From: Bin25 sp026709415
GTDB taxonomy: Bacteria > Bacteroidota > Bacteroidia > Flavobacteriales > Flavobacteriaceae
Direction of reading: 5' to 3'
Assembly (NCBI GenBank): GCA_965200045.1
Contig: OZ241330.1
Location: forward strand, 186,001 to 250,000
Length of the DNA stretch: 64,000 nt
The position numbers and the translations under genes are program-made. Shown in pieces: positions 34,684 through 44,468 of this stretch; within the stretch, counting starts at the first letter, position 1, and each line of letters starts with the position of its first letter. Under the pieces are notes generated by a model that was not told the DNA's origin, ran no database searches, and worked only from the letters and a program-made list of their open reading frames with translations.

Positions 34684-35838
34684 ATGTATTCTCCATTGAT
34701 ACCTTACAATGATTTACCAAGATTACCCATTGAATTTGATTTTTTTAAAAAAGAAATCATAGATCAATTGTTGAAATCGATTAGTGCTTTATCAAGCTTA
34801 AATACTTCTATTCAATTAGCACCAAATCCAGATATTTTACTAAATAATTTATCTATTACAGAAGCGACTGATAGTTCTGCAATTGAAAACATTGTAACCA
34901 CAAGTGATGAAATTTATAAAGCCCTATCATTAGACAAAAACATCAGTCCTGAAACAAAAGAGATATTAAATTATAAAAAAGCTCTATGGAAAGGAATTGA
35001 AGATATTAAAACAAAAACACTACGAACTAATACATTTATTGAAATTGCTGATACCATTAATGGAAGTAATCAAGGAATTAGAAAACTTTCTGGAACGGCT
35101 CTTCGAAATGGATTAAACCAAATTATTTATACGCCTCCTGAAGGGGAAGATGTTATTCGCCATTTATTGGGAAATTTAGAAGAGTTTATTCACTCAGAAG
35201 ATGAATTACATCCCTTAATAAAAATGGGAATAATTCATTATCAATATGAAGCAATTCACCCATTTTATGACGGAAATGGAAGGTCTGGTAGAGTTCTCAA
35301 CATTCTTTACTTATTAGAAAAAAAACAAATGGACCATCCTTCTTTATTTCTAAGCCGATATATTTTAAAAAATCGAAATGATTACTATGAAGGTTTTACA
35401 AAAGTTAGAGAAAAAAATGATTGGAAAAATTGGACATTGTATATGTTAAAAGGAATTGAAGAGACCGCTAGATACAGTTTGCAACAAGTCATAGAAATTA
35501 ATCAGTTAAAAGAAACGACGATTAAATTTTTGCGTCAACTTATCAAAAGAGAGATTAACGTTGAAAAATTTGCTCATGCTTTATTCCTGCAACCTTACTG
35601 CAGACCTGTTAATTTATTAAATGATAAAATCAAAGATCGAAAAACATCTTTATCCTATTTATCTAAATTGGAAAACTTAGGATTTCTGAAAAAAGAAAAC
35701 ACGAAACATGGAGTTGTTTTTAGAAATAAAGGACTTATTAATGTATTAAGACGAGAAGATTTGGATTCTGAAATCAAAAAATTATTTGAAAACCACTCCA
35801 TCCCAATTCCTTTCTCATTAAAAGGAAGAAAAGGATAA
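34684..35838 (+). CDS. Fic domain protein (AMP transferase)
   Basis: Predicted to attach AMP, or a related group, to a target protein. The open frame starts at 34609 inside a repeat, but ATG 34684 gives the normal N-terminus MYSPLIPYNDLPRLP. The active site is complete: HPFYDGNGRSGRVLN. An N-terminal inhibitory motif SSAIEN ([S/T]xxxE[G/N]) lies at about residues 64-69, marking the self-inhibited class in which a glutamate blocks ATP. The C-terminal 100 residues resemble a winged helix (KTSLSYLSKLENLGFL). It follows the restriction-modification gene but after 400 bases, so co-transcription is unlikely. It may be a solitary regulator or a toxin-type gene. Confidence 0.9.
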   Translation: MYSPLIPYNDLPRLPIEFDFFKKEIIDQLLKSISALSSLNTSIQLAPNPDILLNNLSITEATDSSAIENIVTTSDEIYKALSLDKNISPETKEILNYKKALWKGIEDIKTKTLRTNTFIEIADTINGSNQGIRKLSGTALRNGLNQIIYTPPEGEDVIRHLLGNLEEFIHSEDELHPLIKMGIIHYQYEAIHPFYDGNGRSGRVLNILYLLEKKQMDHPSLFLSRYILKNRNDYYEGFTKVREKNDWKNWTLYMLKGIEETARYSLQQVIEINQLKETTIKFLRQLIKREINVEKFAHALFLQPYCRPVNLLNDKIKDRKTSLSYLSKLENLGFLKKENTKHGVVFRNKGLINVLRREDLDSEIKKLFENHSIPIPFSLKGRKG

Positions 35839-36113
35839 CGGAATTAAAGATCGAAAAAAGAATATTCTCATTACTTCATCCAATCAATAACAAAACGAAA
35901 ATCCTTCAAATCAAACTATTCGTTAAAACCATATAGATGTCAAAATAAATGATGGCAACAAGGAATGACATGATATTTCCGAGATGTGTTTTGGATAAAT
36001 CCGTCATGCATTTTTAAAATCAATTAAGTGATTTATTGTTGTTTTTATTGGAAAATAGAACGCCTGCTACATTTAAACTACTCGGTGGTTGAAAGGATAT
36101 AATTCCCATTTCA

Positions 36114-37208
36114 TTGAATACACTGTACATCAACTTATCGCATCTAGAACATAATTATCATCACATCCGTTCTATAATTGGATCTAATGTGAAATTAATG
36201 GGCGTGGTTAAAGCCAATGCCTATGGTGGTTCTGATGTTGAAATCGCAGCTCACTTGCAAAAAATTGGGGTTGACTACTTGGCAGTTGCCACCGCCCAAG
36301 AAGGAAAGCAATTGCGACAAAACAATATTGAGGTTCCTATTTTAGTTTTCTACCCTCAATTCGTAAATCTAGAAACTCTATTTGAATTCGAATTAGAACC
36401 TTCCATTTATAGTTTTAGTTTATGGGATCATCTCATCGAGTGGACTGGTAGAAAGAAAATAAAGAACCATCCCATTCATCTAAAATTCAATACGGGAATG
36501 AATCGTTTGGGATTTGAATTGAATCAAATCACGGAATTAAAAGAAAAACTTTCAAATAGTGTCTTTGACATTAGAAGCATTTATTCCCATTTGGGATATA
36601 GTCAAGAATCATCTCCCTTTGATCTGATTGATAGACAAACTGAAAAGTTCAAGAAGGTTGTTGAGGAATTTACTGATCACTTCACTGAAAGGCCTTTATT
36701 TCACTTGATCAACACCTCTGGAGTCTTCAACCGACCTGACTTAACATTCGATATGGTTCGCTGTGGTATCGGACTCTATGGATACGCCAATCATTCTAGA
36801 TGGGATCAGTCCCTAAAATCCGTGATGAAGTTAGAATCCAAAATAATGCAGATTCGTCATGTGAAAAAGGGCGAGTATATTGGTTATGACAAAGCCTACC
36901 GATATGAAAAAGATGGCCGGATTGCTATTTTACCGTTGGGATATGCTGATGGGATTTCTCGCCATTCTGGAAATCAAAAAAATAAAGTCTGGATTAATGG
37001 TCATTTAGCTCCAATCATTGGCAATGTATGTATGGATCTTTTAATGATTGATGTGACCCATATCGATTGTCAAGAACAAGACACCGTCGAATTTTTTGGA
37101 ACCCATCAATCCACTTCCCTTTTTGCTGAAAATTCAGGAATCATTTCCTATGAACAATTAAGTAATATTGGTTCAAGAATTAAAAGAAAAGTCATTGATC
37201 ATCTTTAG
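36114..37208 (+). CDS. alr: alanine racemase
   Basis: Makes D-alanine from L-alanine for peptidoglycan; its product is the substrate of ddl at 7 kb. The 364-residue protein has the PLP lysine in MGVVKANAYGG (Lys33) and the catalytic tyrosine in YIGYDKAYRYE near residue 258. The C-terminal motif GNVCMDLLMIDVTH is typical. The start is a TTG at 36114; no ATG fits better. In related genomes mscL and asd follow; here a 440-base stretch with a decayed remnant replaces mscL. Confidence 0.94.
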   Translation: MNTLYINLSHLEHNYHHIRSIIGSNVKLMGVVKANAYGGSDVEIAAHLQKIGVDYLAVATAQEGKQLRQNNIEVPILVFYPQFVNLETLFEFELEPSIYSFSLWDHLIEWTGRKKIKNHPIHLKFNTGMNRLGFELNQITELKEKLSNSVFDIRSIYSHLGYSQESSPFDLIDRQTEKFKKVVEEFTDHFTERPLFHLINTSGVFNRPDLTFDMVRCGIGLYGYANHSRWDQSLKSVMKLESKIMQIRHVKKGEYIGYDKAYRYEKDGRIAILPLGYADGISRHSGNQKNKVWINGHLAPIIGNVCMDLLMIDVTHIDCQEQDTVEFFGTHQSTSLFAENSGIISYEQLSNIGSRIKRKVIDHL

Positions 37209-37229
37209 AAATTGACTACCATCAATAGA

Positions 37230-37520
37230 AAGCGTTGATGTTGGAGAGCAAAAGGCAAAACGAATGGATGGGATAGAAAAAACCCAACGGAAAATTTGAC
37301 TCGTTAAAAAGTCACTTCTTCTTCATCGAAAAGAGTATCTTTTGTAAGAATCTGAAAAATTATTTGAAGGAGCTGTCTCGAAGAAATATGTCATTATGAA
37401 AAAAATGGAGAATATATCGTTCCGATCCCTTCTATACGTCGTAAGTTGCTATCCGAATACGCCAATGAACCAATTCAAAAACTTGATCATCTTCACTCGG
37501 TTAAAGAAAATGAAATATAA
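37230..37520 (+). pseudogene. decayed coding remnant between alr and asd
   Basis: Two protein-like pieces on the plus strand: SIESVDVGEQKAKRMDGIEK near 37230-37300, and, in another frame, EYIVPIPSIRRKLLSEYANE continuing to a TAA at 37518-37520. Stops and frame changes separate them. I see no mscL-like sequence, although mscL is the gene usually found here in flavobacteria. Family not recognised. The rest of the gap shows only a promoter-like box before asd. Confidence 0.4.
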
Positions 37521-37617
37521 CAAGGAATAAACCCACTCCCTGCGGAATAGAAACCATTGAAATTGAAGAACGTTTTTATTGAAAATTATTCTAGGGGTCC
37601 ATCCTATTGGTAATTGG

Positions 37618-37625
37618 TATTTTTG
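37618..37625 (+). promoter_or_regulatory. -7 box upstream of asd
   Basis: TATTTTTG fits TAnnTTTG and lies 24 bases before the preferred ATG at 37650. It lies inside the longer open frame that begins at 37614, which supports the later start. Confidence 0.45.
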
Positions 37626-37649
37626 TGCTTAGTTTCTAAAAAATACACC

Positions 37650-38645
37650 ATGCGTTTAGCTATCATCGGTTGTACTGGGATGGTTGGGAGAGTGATGCTC
37701 GAACTAATCGAAGAAAGAGATTTTCCATATTCTGAACTTTTATTGGTGGCTTCGGAGAGATCGGTTGGGAAAAAAATAACGTTTAGAAACCAGACGTATC
37801 ACATCATCAGTCTTGAGCAAGCCGTTGAAAAAAAACCTGATTTGGCTCTCTTTTCTGCAGGTGGAAATATTTCAAAGCAATGGGCTCCCAAATTTTCTGA
37901 AATGGGATGTCGCGTGATCGATAATTCGTCAGCTTGGCGAATGGATGCTTCCAAAAAACTAATTGTTCCAGAAATCAATGGACCTCTCTTAACCAAAGAA
38001 GATTTTATCATTGCCAATCCCAATTGTTCGACGATTCAACTAGTGATGGCCATTTGGCCAATCCATCAGAAGTATACAATTCAAAGAATGATTGTTTCAA
38101 CTTATCAATCCGTGACGGGTACAGGTCAAGCTGCCGTACATCAATTACAACAAGAATTCTTAGGCCAAGAATCTGAAAAAGTTTACCCCCATCCAATTCA
38201 TCAAAATGCCATCCCTCAATGTGATGATTTTTTGGAAAATGGATATACCAAAGAAGAAATGAAAATCATCAACGAAACGCGTAAAATATTATCAGATCCT
38301 TCTATTTCTATTACATCAACAGCCGTTCGAATACCAGTCATCGGTGGACATAGTGAATCAGTGAATCTAGAATTAAATGATGATTTTGAACTCTCAGAAA
38401 TTAAAACCCTATTGTCTCAAACACCTGGAGTCCTCGTTTTAGATAATCCAACAAAATATGAATACCCCATGCCCTTAATGGCTCATGGTAATGACCTTGT
38501 CTATGTCGGAAGATTGAGAAGAGATTTCAGCAAATCCAACTCTTTGAATATGTGGATTGTTTCCGATAATCTTCGAAAGGGGGCAGCAACCAATACAGTA
38601 CAAATTGCGGAATGGCTCCTTAAAAAAGGGATCTTGGAATCTTAA
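37650..38645 (+). CDS. asd: aspartate-semialdehyde dehydrogenase
   Basis: Reduces aspartyl phosphate to the semialdehyde that leads to diaminopimelate, lysine, threonine and methionine. ATG 37650 gives MRLAIIGCTGMVGRVMLELI, the NADP-binding fold at the correct distance from the N-terminus; the frame's earlier start at 37614 is unlikely. The active-site cysteine is Cys126 in ANPNCSTIQLV, and the C-terminal region ends RKGAATNTVQIAEWL as usual. The 331-residue length is normal. It provides cell-wall precursors alongside alr, upstream. Confidence 0.95.
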   Translation: MRLAIIGCTGMVGRVMLELIEERDFPYSELLLVASERSVGKKITFRNQTYHIISLEQAVEKKPDLALFSAGGNISKQWAPKFSEMGCRVIDNSSAWRMDASKKLIVPEINGPLLTKEDFIIANPNCSTIQLVMAIWPIHQKYTIQRMIVSTYQSVTGTGQAAVHQLQQEFLGQESEKVYPHPIHQNAIPQCDDFLENGYTKEEMKIINETRKILSDPSISITSTAVRIPVIGGHSESVNLELNDDFELSEIKTLLSQTPGVLVLDNPTKYEYPMPLMAHGNDLVYVGRLRRDFSKSNSLNMWIVSDNLRKGAATNTVQIAEWLLKKGILES

Positions 38646-38738
38646 TCCATAATCCAAGAAACTTCAAATGAACTTTAATGTAACTCAAAAATTGATAAAT
38701 CATAAACAAAAATGTACTCTATAAACTTAAATCTTGAC

Positions 38739-40850
38739 ATGAAAAAATGGATGCCATTGATGGCTATATTATTCATCCTGAACAGTTGTGATTCGGGAAT
38801 TACATACCCAGAAACAGAAAAAATTCCTGTGGTCGACACTTATTTTGACACCCAAATCACCGATAATTATCGGTGGTTGGAAGACGATTTAAGCTCTGAA
38901 ACGGCCCAATGGGTTGAACAACAAAACAAAACAACCTTTGGATTTTTAGAAAAAATACCCTATCGAAATCAAATCCAGCAAAAACTAGAACAAGTTTGGG
39001 ATTATGAAAAAGTAGGGACTCCATTTGATGAAGGAGATTATATCTATTTCTACAAAAACGATGGCCTCCAAGATCAATATGTGTTATACCGAATTAATGA
39101 ACAAGAAGAAACTGAAGTCTTTTTAGATCCCAATACATTTTCAGAAGATGGAACCACATCGCTTGCCGGATTATCATTTTCCGACAATGGTCAATATGCT
39201 GCTTATGCTATTTCAGAGGGGGGAAGTGATTGGCGAAAGATAATTGTTATCGAAACTGAAACCAAACAACAAATAGGTGACACATTACAAGACATCAAGT
39301 TTTCTGGAATCGATTGGAAACTCAATGATGGTTTTTTCTATTCGAGTTATGATAAACCGGATGGCAGTGAACTATCTGATTTAACGGATACCCACAAACT
39401 CTTCTACCACCAAATCGGTCAATCTCAAAGCCAAGATCCAGTCATTTTTGGAGAAAAAGAAAATGAAAAACACCGATATGTTGGAAGTGCCGTGTCTGAA
39501 GACGGTCGCTATCTGGTTATCGAGGCCGCAAAAACAACTACAGGAAATAAATTGTTTCTGAAAGATTTAACCAAAGATAGTGCCCCTTTAGTCTCAATGG
39601 TTGATGATTACCAAGCCAATAGCTATTTGTTGGATTCTAACGGAGATACCCTCTATATCGTGACGGATTTGGATGCTCCCAATAGACGACTTGTGGAGGT
39701 TGATGCTCAAAATCCACATTTTTACAATTGGACGGATCTTATACCAGAAACCGAACATGTATTGAATGTATCAACAGGAGCCAATCATCTTTTTGCTCGT
39801 TATACCATTGATGTGATATCAAGAGTATATTTATATGATTACCAAGGAAATAATCTAAAAGAAATTGAATTACCTGGATTGGGAAGCGCCTCTGGATTTG
39901 GTGGAGATAAAGAAGATGAAATCGTCTACTATTCATTCACAAATTATCATACGCCATCTAGTACCTATTCTTATAATCCATCTATCGATACCTCTGAATT
40001 GTATTGGTCTCCTGATATTGATTTTGATCCTTCAGAATATACATCCCAACAAGTGTTTTATGAATCGGCTGATGGCACGCCAATTCCCATGATGATTACT
40101 CATAAAAAATCCCTAGAATATAATGGCACCAACCCCACTATCTTGTATGGATATGGAGGATTTAATATTTCATTGTTGCCTTCCTTCAGTATCACCAATG
40201 CTGTTTGGATGGATTTAGGAGGTGTTTATGCCGTACCGAATATTCGAGGCGGAGGGGAATATGGTAGAGAATGGCATTCGGCTGGGACCAAATTCAACAA
40301 ACAAAATGTATTTGATGATTTTATCGCTGCTGCAGAATATTTAATCACTCAAGACATCACAAGTCCAGACTATTTGGCTATCAGAGGTGGTTCGAATGGT
40401 GGTCTATTAGTTGGTGCCGTGATGACACAAAGACCAGAACTGATGAAAGTAGCGTTACCCGCTGTGGGGGTCTTGGATATGCTCCGATACCACAAATTCA
40501 CATCTGGAGCAGGATGGGCTTATGATTTTGGGACTTCGGAAGAATCCCAAGAAATGTTTGAGTATTTATTGGGTTATTCTCCTCTCCATAATCTTCGTCA
40601 GGGAACCAATTATCCAGCGACACTAATAACAACAGCCGATCATGATGATCGGGTAGTCCCCGCTCATTCTTTCAAATTCGCAGCAGCTCTTCAAGAAAAG
40701 CATGATGGGGACCATCCCGTTTTGATTCGAATAGAAACCGATGCAGGACATGGGGCAGGAACTCCAGTATCAAAACGCATTGAACAAACAGCTGATATAT
40801 TTGCTTTTACTCTCTACAATATCGGGATCCATGATATAGCAGCTGAATAA
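38739..40850 (+). CDS. prolyl oligopeptidase family serine peptidase, lipoprotein
   Basis: Predicted to cut short peptides after proline. The ATG at 38739 gives a lipoprotein signal MAILFILNSC; an in-frame ATG lies at 38712. The N-terminal half is the beta-propeller domain (from PVVDTYFDTQITDNYRWLED). The alpha/beta-hydrolase half has the catalytic serine in RGGSNGGLLVGAV near residue 552, the aspartate in TADHDDRVVPAHS and the histidine in DAGHGAGTP. The 703-residue length is normal. It stands alone between asd and recA. It should act in the periplasm or at the surface. Confidence 0.92.
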   Translation: MKKWMPLMAILFILNSCDSGITYPETEKIPVVDTYFDTQITDNYRWLEDDLSSETAQWVEQQNKTTFGFLEKIPYRNQIQQKLEQVWDYEKVGTPFDEGDYIYFYKNDGLQDQYVLYRINEQEETEVFLDPNTFSEDGTTSLAGLSFSDNGQYAAYAISEGGSDWRKIIVIETETKQQIGDTLQDIKFSGIDWKLNDGFFYSSYDKPDGSELSDLTDTHKLFYHQIGQSQSQDPVIFGEKENEKHRYVGSAVSEDGRYLVIEAAKTTTGNKLFLKDLTKDSAPLVSMVDDYQANSYLLDSNGDTLYIVTDLDAPNRRLVEVDAQNPHFYNWTDLIPETEHVLNVSTGANHLFARYTIDVISRVYLYDYQGNNLKEIELPGLGSASGFGGDKEDEIVYYSFTNYHTPSSTYSYNPSIDTSELYWSPDIDFDPSEYTSQQVFYESADGTPIPMMITHKKSLEYNGTNPTILYGYGGFNISLLPSFSITNAVWMDLGGVYAVPNIRGGGEYGREWHSAGTKFNKQNVFDDFIAAAEYLITQDITSPDYLAIRGGSNGGLLVGAVMTQRPELMKVALPAVGVLDMLRYHKFTSGAGWAYDFGTSEESQEMFEYLLGYSPLHNLRQGTNYPATLITTADHDDRVVPAHSFKFAAALQEKHDGDHPVLIRIETDAGHGAGTPVSKRIEQTADIFAFTLYNIGIHDIAAE

Positions 40851-41590
40851 ATTGAATTTTAAAGTGGCTATTGACAAAAGTTCCAAAAATGCATGATGCG
40901 ATTTCTTTGTATTCAGAGGATATGAGTGATGATTTAAACACTGATGAAAGAGGAAAAGCAAATGAGTTTAATCGGTCCAATGAAGTAAAATACGGTACCG
41001 TGTGAAGAATGAAATAGCGGATCTAGAAACCGACTAAATGATGAACGCTACAAGAAATATCATCATGATGAAAACACTTTTTAAAATCATTCTATCTATT
41101 CGTCGTCATCTTGGATATCGTTGTACCACTACAAACAATTGTTACATTGCAACCAAAGTGAGCCAAAAAAACAAGACGTATGTTTATTCATCAAGATTCT
41201 CCAAACATGATCTCTGGGAGGTTAAAAATATTGTTGAAACCAAATATCCTCATTTCTCACATGACTATTTTCAGATTGATAATCAAAGTAATGCTTACAC
41301 TAAGCAAAGAGAAAATTAAAAATGGGGCATCAACAACTGAACAATAAAGGTGAAAATTTTGATAAAGTTCAAAGAATTGCAAAAAAATAGAAGCGTTACA
41401 GAAATAATTATTTTTTTATGTGATTTTAGAGCTACAAAACACATTAGCGGTTAAAATCCGTGATCTATTGATGAAATATGAGGTGTCACCCAGTCTTCAA
41501 ACTATGATCCAATGATGAATGACTACTTTATCTAGATAATCCTTAATTTTTGTAATTTGAAATACTTTTGAAATAACGTAACCATTCATC
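40851..41590. other. 740-base gap before recA with two doubtful small ORFs
   Basis: No convincing gene. A 38-codon ORF at 40889-41005 reads SEDMSDDLNTDERGKANEFN; a 93-codon ORF lies at 41038-41319 (listed separately). The end carries a TACTTTTG promoter-type box at 41563-41570, 20 bases before the recA ATG. No terminator hairpin stands out. Confidence 0.4.
41038..41319 (+). CDS. doubtful small hypothetical protein
   Basis: A 93-codon ORF with several methionines at its start (MMNATRNIIMMKTLFKIILS). Composition is plausible for a protein: a short hydrophobic stretch near residues 13-21, then a basic, aromatic-rich part (SRFSKHDLWEVKNIVETKYP). I do not recognise a family. It lies alone in the gap upstream of recA and could be a chance ORF, a remnant or a real small gene. 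Confidence 0.25.
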   Translation: MMNATRNIIMMKTLFKIILSIRRHLGYRCTTTNNCYIATKVSQKNKTYVYSSRFSKHDLWEVKNIVETKYPHFSHDYFQIDNQSNAYTKQREN

Positions 41591-42595
41591 ATGTCAGATA
41601 ATAAAGAAGAAAAGAAAAAACTACTGGATTTAACGCTTGGGAGACTCGAAAAAAGTTATGGTAAAGGAACCGTCATGCGTTTGGGGGACAAACCTGAAGA
41701 AACCGTTGACTCCATTCCTTCGGGATCATTAGGATTGAATATCGCCTTGGGCGTTGGTGGGTATCCACGCGGTCGAGTCATTGAAATTTTCGGCCCCGAA
41801 GCCTCAGGCAAAACGACACTAACCCTTCATGCTATTGCAGAAAGTCAAAAATTAGGAGGGATTGCCGCTTTTATTGATGCAGAACATGCTTTTGACCGAT
41901 TTTATGCTGAAAAAGTAGGGGTTAACCTTGAAGATTTAATTATTTCTCAACCCGATCATGGGGAACAAGCCTTAGAAATTGCCGATAATCTCATTCGTTC
42001 GGGAGCTATTGATGTTTTAGTTATCGATTCGGTGGCTGCGTTAACTCCAAAAAGTGAAATTGAAGGAGAAATGGGGGATTCTAAAATGGGGCTACACGCT
42101 CGGTTGATGTCTCAAGCCATGCGAAAACTCACTAGTTCGATTTCAAAAAGCAAAACAACAGTCTTTTTCATCAATCAATTAAGAGAAAAAATTGGAGTGA
42201 TTTTTGGAAACCCAGAAACCACAACAGGGGGTAATGCCTTAAAATTTTATGCCTCCGTTCGGATTGACATTCGACGTTCCACCCAATTGAAAGATAGAAA
42301 TGCTACAATCACTGGAAACCGAACTCGAATTAGAGTGGTTAAAAACAAAGTAGCCCCTCCTTTCAAAACGGCTGAATTTGATATTATTTATAGCCAAGGG
42401 ATTTCCAAGGTTGGAGAAATTGTCGATTTAGGAGTTCAATATGGCATCATTGAAAAAAGTGGGGCTTGGTATAGTTACAATCATTCCAAATTAGGACAAG
42501 GGAGAGAAGGAGCTAAAGCATTGCTCCAGGATAATCCAGAATTGCAAACGGAACTTGAATCAAAAATTCATCAACAGATCCAATCAAGCCAATGA
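41591..42595 (+). CDS. recA: recombinase RecA
   Basis: Strand-exchange protein for recombination and repair, and the trigger of the SOS response where that exists. The 334-residue protein has all core motifs: Walker A GPEASGKTTLTLH near residues 69-81, VLVIDSVAALTPKSEIEGE, the DNA-binding loop region MGLHARLMSQAMRKLTSSI, and FINQLREKIGVIFGNPETTT. Length is normal with a short C-terminal tail. The promoter-type box at 41563 is the best upstream candidate. Confidence 0.97.
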   Translation: MSDNKEEKKKLLDLTLGRLEKSYGKGTVMRLGDKPEETVDSIPSGSLGLNIALGVGGYPRGRVIEIFGPEASGKTTLTLHAIAESQKLGGIAAFIDAEHAFDRFYAEKVGVNLEDLIISQPDHGEQALEIADNLIRSGAIDVLVIDSVAALTPKSEIEGEMGDSKMGLHARLMSQAMRKLTSSISKSKTTVFFINQLREKIGVIFGNPETTTGGNALKFYASVRIDIRRSTQLKDRNATITGNRTRIRVVKNKVAPPFKTAEFDIIYSQGISKVGEIVDLGVQYGIIEKSGAWYSYNHSKLGQGREGAKALLQDNPELQTELESKIHQQIQSSQ

Positions 42596-43016
42596 ATTTG
42601 ATGGTTTAAGGTCACATCGACTATTCATCCAAACAATTAATCGTTTCTTTATTTTGAAATAATGCGTCTTAGTTTGGGACGACGTGAAACTTTCTCATAA
42701 GGAGGCGTATCCATCGAAGTGCCAAGACGTGATCCAGAAAGAATTAGATTCCAATTTTCCAATTAGATTCATTAGATAATCCTGGTTTCTAATCCTTTGA
42801 AGGTTTCCCATCATCTGTATGGTTTTGGTCTTTTTGAAGAAACGTTTTTCTTCTTCTTTGCCCTGAAAGTATTCAGCTTTACCTCTAGCGAACATAAATT
42901 TGAAAATGCAATAACTCCCGTTGATCGTATAAATCTTTTTATTGGAACTATATACCTTTGAGGCCTTGATGTATCATTCCCAAAAGAGGCAATAAATCTT
43001 AGTATCTAAAACCCAA
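42596..43016. other. 421-base gap after recA
   Basis: The only open frame of note is a 66-codon minus-strand ORF (42695-42895) reading MFARGKAEYFQGKEEEKRFF, which I do not recognise and which may be a remnant. A TACCTTTG box at 42953-42960 lies 56 bases before the next gene and could be its promoter. Confidence 0.4.
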
Positions 43017-44429
43017 ATGAAAAAATTCAACCGTCGGTCCTTTATCAGTAAATCTGCCTTTTCATTAGCTGCTCTCGGCTCATCGATTTACATTAAAGCA
43101 AAAAGTGATCCCACCGCTACTTTTTCCGATAAAAACCATTTTTCTAACAATGCCTACTTAGGTGATTTCAAAGCCCCTCGACTATCTCATGTAAGACTGG
43201 CTATCATTGGCGTTGGAAATCGCGGATATGGTCACGTACAAAATATTGCCAGAATAGACAATGTCGAAATCGTTGGTGTTTCGGATTTATACCAAGATTT
43301 GGTCCATCGTTCGACCCAAATGATTGACGAACTGACTCCCAATCGACATCCTAATGTGTCCACCTTCTTCGGTCACCCTGAACATTGGAAAAAAATGATC
43401 GATCAAACCAAACCAGATGCTGTATTTGTTTGTACCAATTGGAACAATCATGCTCCAATGGGAGTCTATGCTTTGGAAAAAGGGGCACATACTTTTATTG
43501 AAGTTCCTATTGCTGTAACGATTGATGAAATGTGGCAATTGGTTGATGCCGCTGAAAAACATCAAAAACATTGCATGATGCTCGAAAATGTCAACTATGG
43601 CCGAGAAGAATTACTTTATTTGAATCTTTGCCGTCAAGGAATCATTGGTGATATTTTACACGGAGAAGCTTCCTACATTCATGAACTCCGTTGGGAAATG
43701 GAAAATCAAGAGCGAGGCACAGGTTCTTGGCGCACACCCCATTATGCCAAACGAAATGGCAGCCTCTACCCTACTCATGGCCTAGGACCTGTAGCTCAGT
43801 ATATGAACTTATGCCGAGGAGAAGATCAATTTCACTCTTTGGTGTCTATGTCTTCCCCAGCAAAAGGGAGAAAAGATTATGCGGCTAAACATTATCCGGC
43901 CAATCACAAATGGAACCAACTCGAATACATCGCGGGAGATATCAACACTAGTCTGATTAAAACGCATATTGGCCGAACCCTTATGGTACAATGGGATGAA
44001 ACCAGTCCCCGACCCTATACTAGAAAAAATTTAATCCAAGGAACCAAGGGAACGTTGGCTGGTTTTCCTACGCGTGTCGCTTTGGAAAGAGGGGTTGAAA
44101 AGGCAACAGAAGATCATAACCGTTGGGCATCTGGGCAGCAGTTAAAGTCTTTATATGAAAAGTATGAACATCCTTTGTATAAAAGACTGGGACAAAAATC
44201 TTTGGAGATGGGGGGACATGGGGGCATGGATTCCTTAATGTTGCTTCGAATTTTTGAATGTCTCCATCAAGGATTGTCTTTAGATCAAAATGTTTATGAA
44301 GGTTGTGCTTGGAGTGCCGTCGGGCCATTGAGTGAACAATCGGTAGCCCATGGAGGTCAAATTCAAACTTTTCCAGATTTTACAAGAGGCCGTTGGTCAA
44401 AAACCCAACCCTTAGAGATTATCATCTAG
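43017..44429 (+). CDS. GH109-like Gfo/Idh/MocA oxidoreductase with Tat signal
   Basis: Members of this group use NAD+ within the active site to hydrolyse alpha-N-acetylgalactosamine or related linkages. The 470 residues begin with a twin-arginine signal, NRRSFISKSAFSLAALGSS. The Rossmann motif is LAIIGVGNRGYGHVQNIARI, followed by VEIVGVSDLYQD, and VFVCTNWNNHAPMGVYALEK; the EVPIAVTIDEMW segment follows. The C-terminal half matches the GH109 layout (GTGSWRTPHYAKRNGSLYPT). It heads an operon with a GHMP kinase (39 bases on) and a nucleotidyltransferase, suggesting release and reuse of an amino sugar. An ordinary sugar dehydrogenase cannot be excluded. Confidence 0.78.
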   Translation: MKKFNRRSFISKSAFSLAALGSSIYIKAKSDPTATFSDKNHFSNNAYLGDFKAPRLSHVRLAIIGVGNRGYGHVQNIARIDNVEIVGVSDLYQDLVHRSTQMIDELTPNRHPNVSTFFGHPEHWKKMIDQTKPDAVFVCTNWNNHAPMGVYALEKGAHTFIEVPIAVTIDEMWQLVDAAEKHQKHCMMLENVNYGREELLYLNLCRQGIIGDILHGEASYIHELRWEMENQERGTGSWRTPHYAKRNGSLYPTHGLGPVAQYMNLCRGEDQFHSLVSMSSPAKGRKDYAAKHYPANHKWNQLEYIAGDINTSLIKTHIGRTLMVQWDETSPRPYTRKNLIQGTKGTLAGFPTRVALERGVEKATEDHNRWASGQQLKSLYEKYEHPLYKRLGQKSLEMGGHGGMDSLMLLRIFECLHQGLSLDQNVYEGCAWSAVGPLSEQSVAHGGQIQTFPDFTRGRWSKTQPLEIII

Positions 44430-44468
44430 TGACCATTTTCTATCCCGATACTTTTCAAATACTATCCC

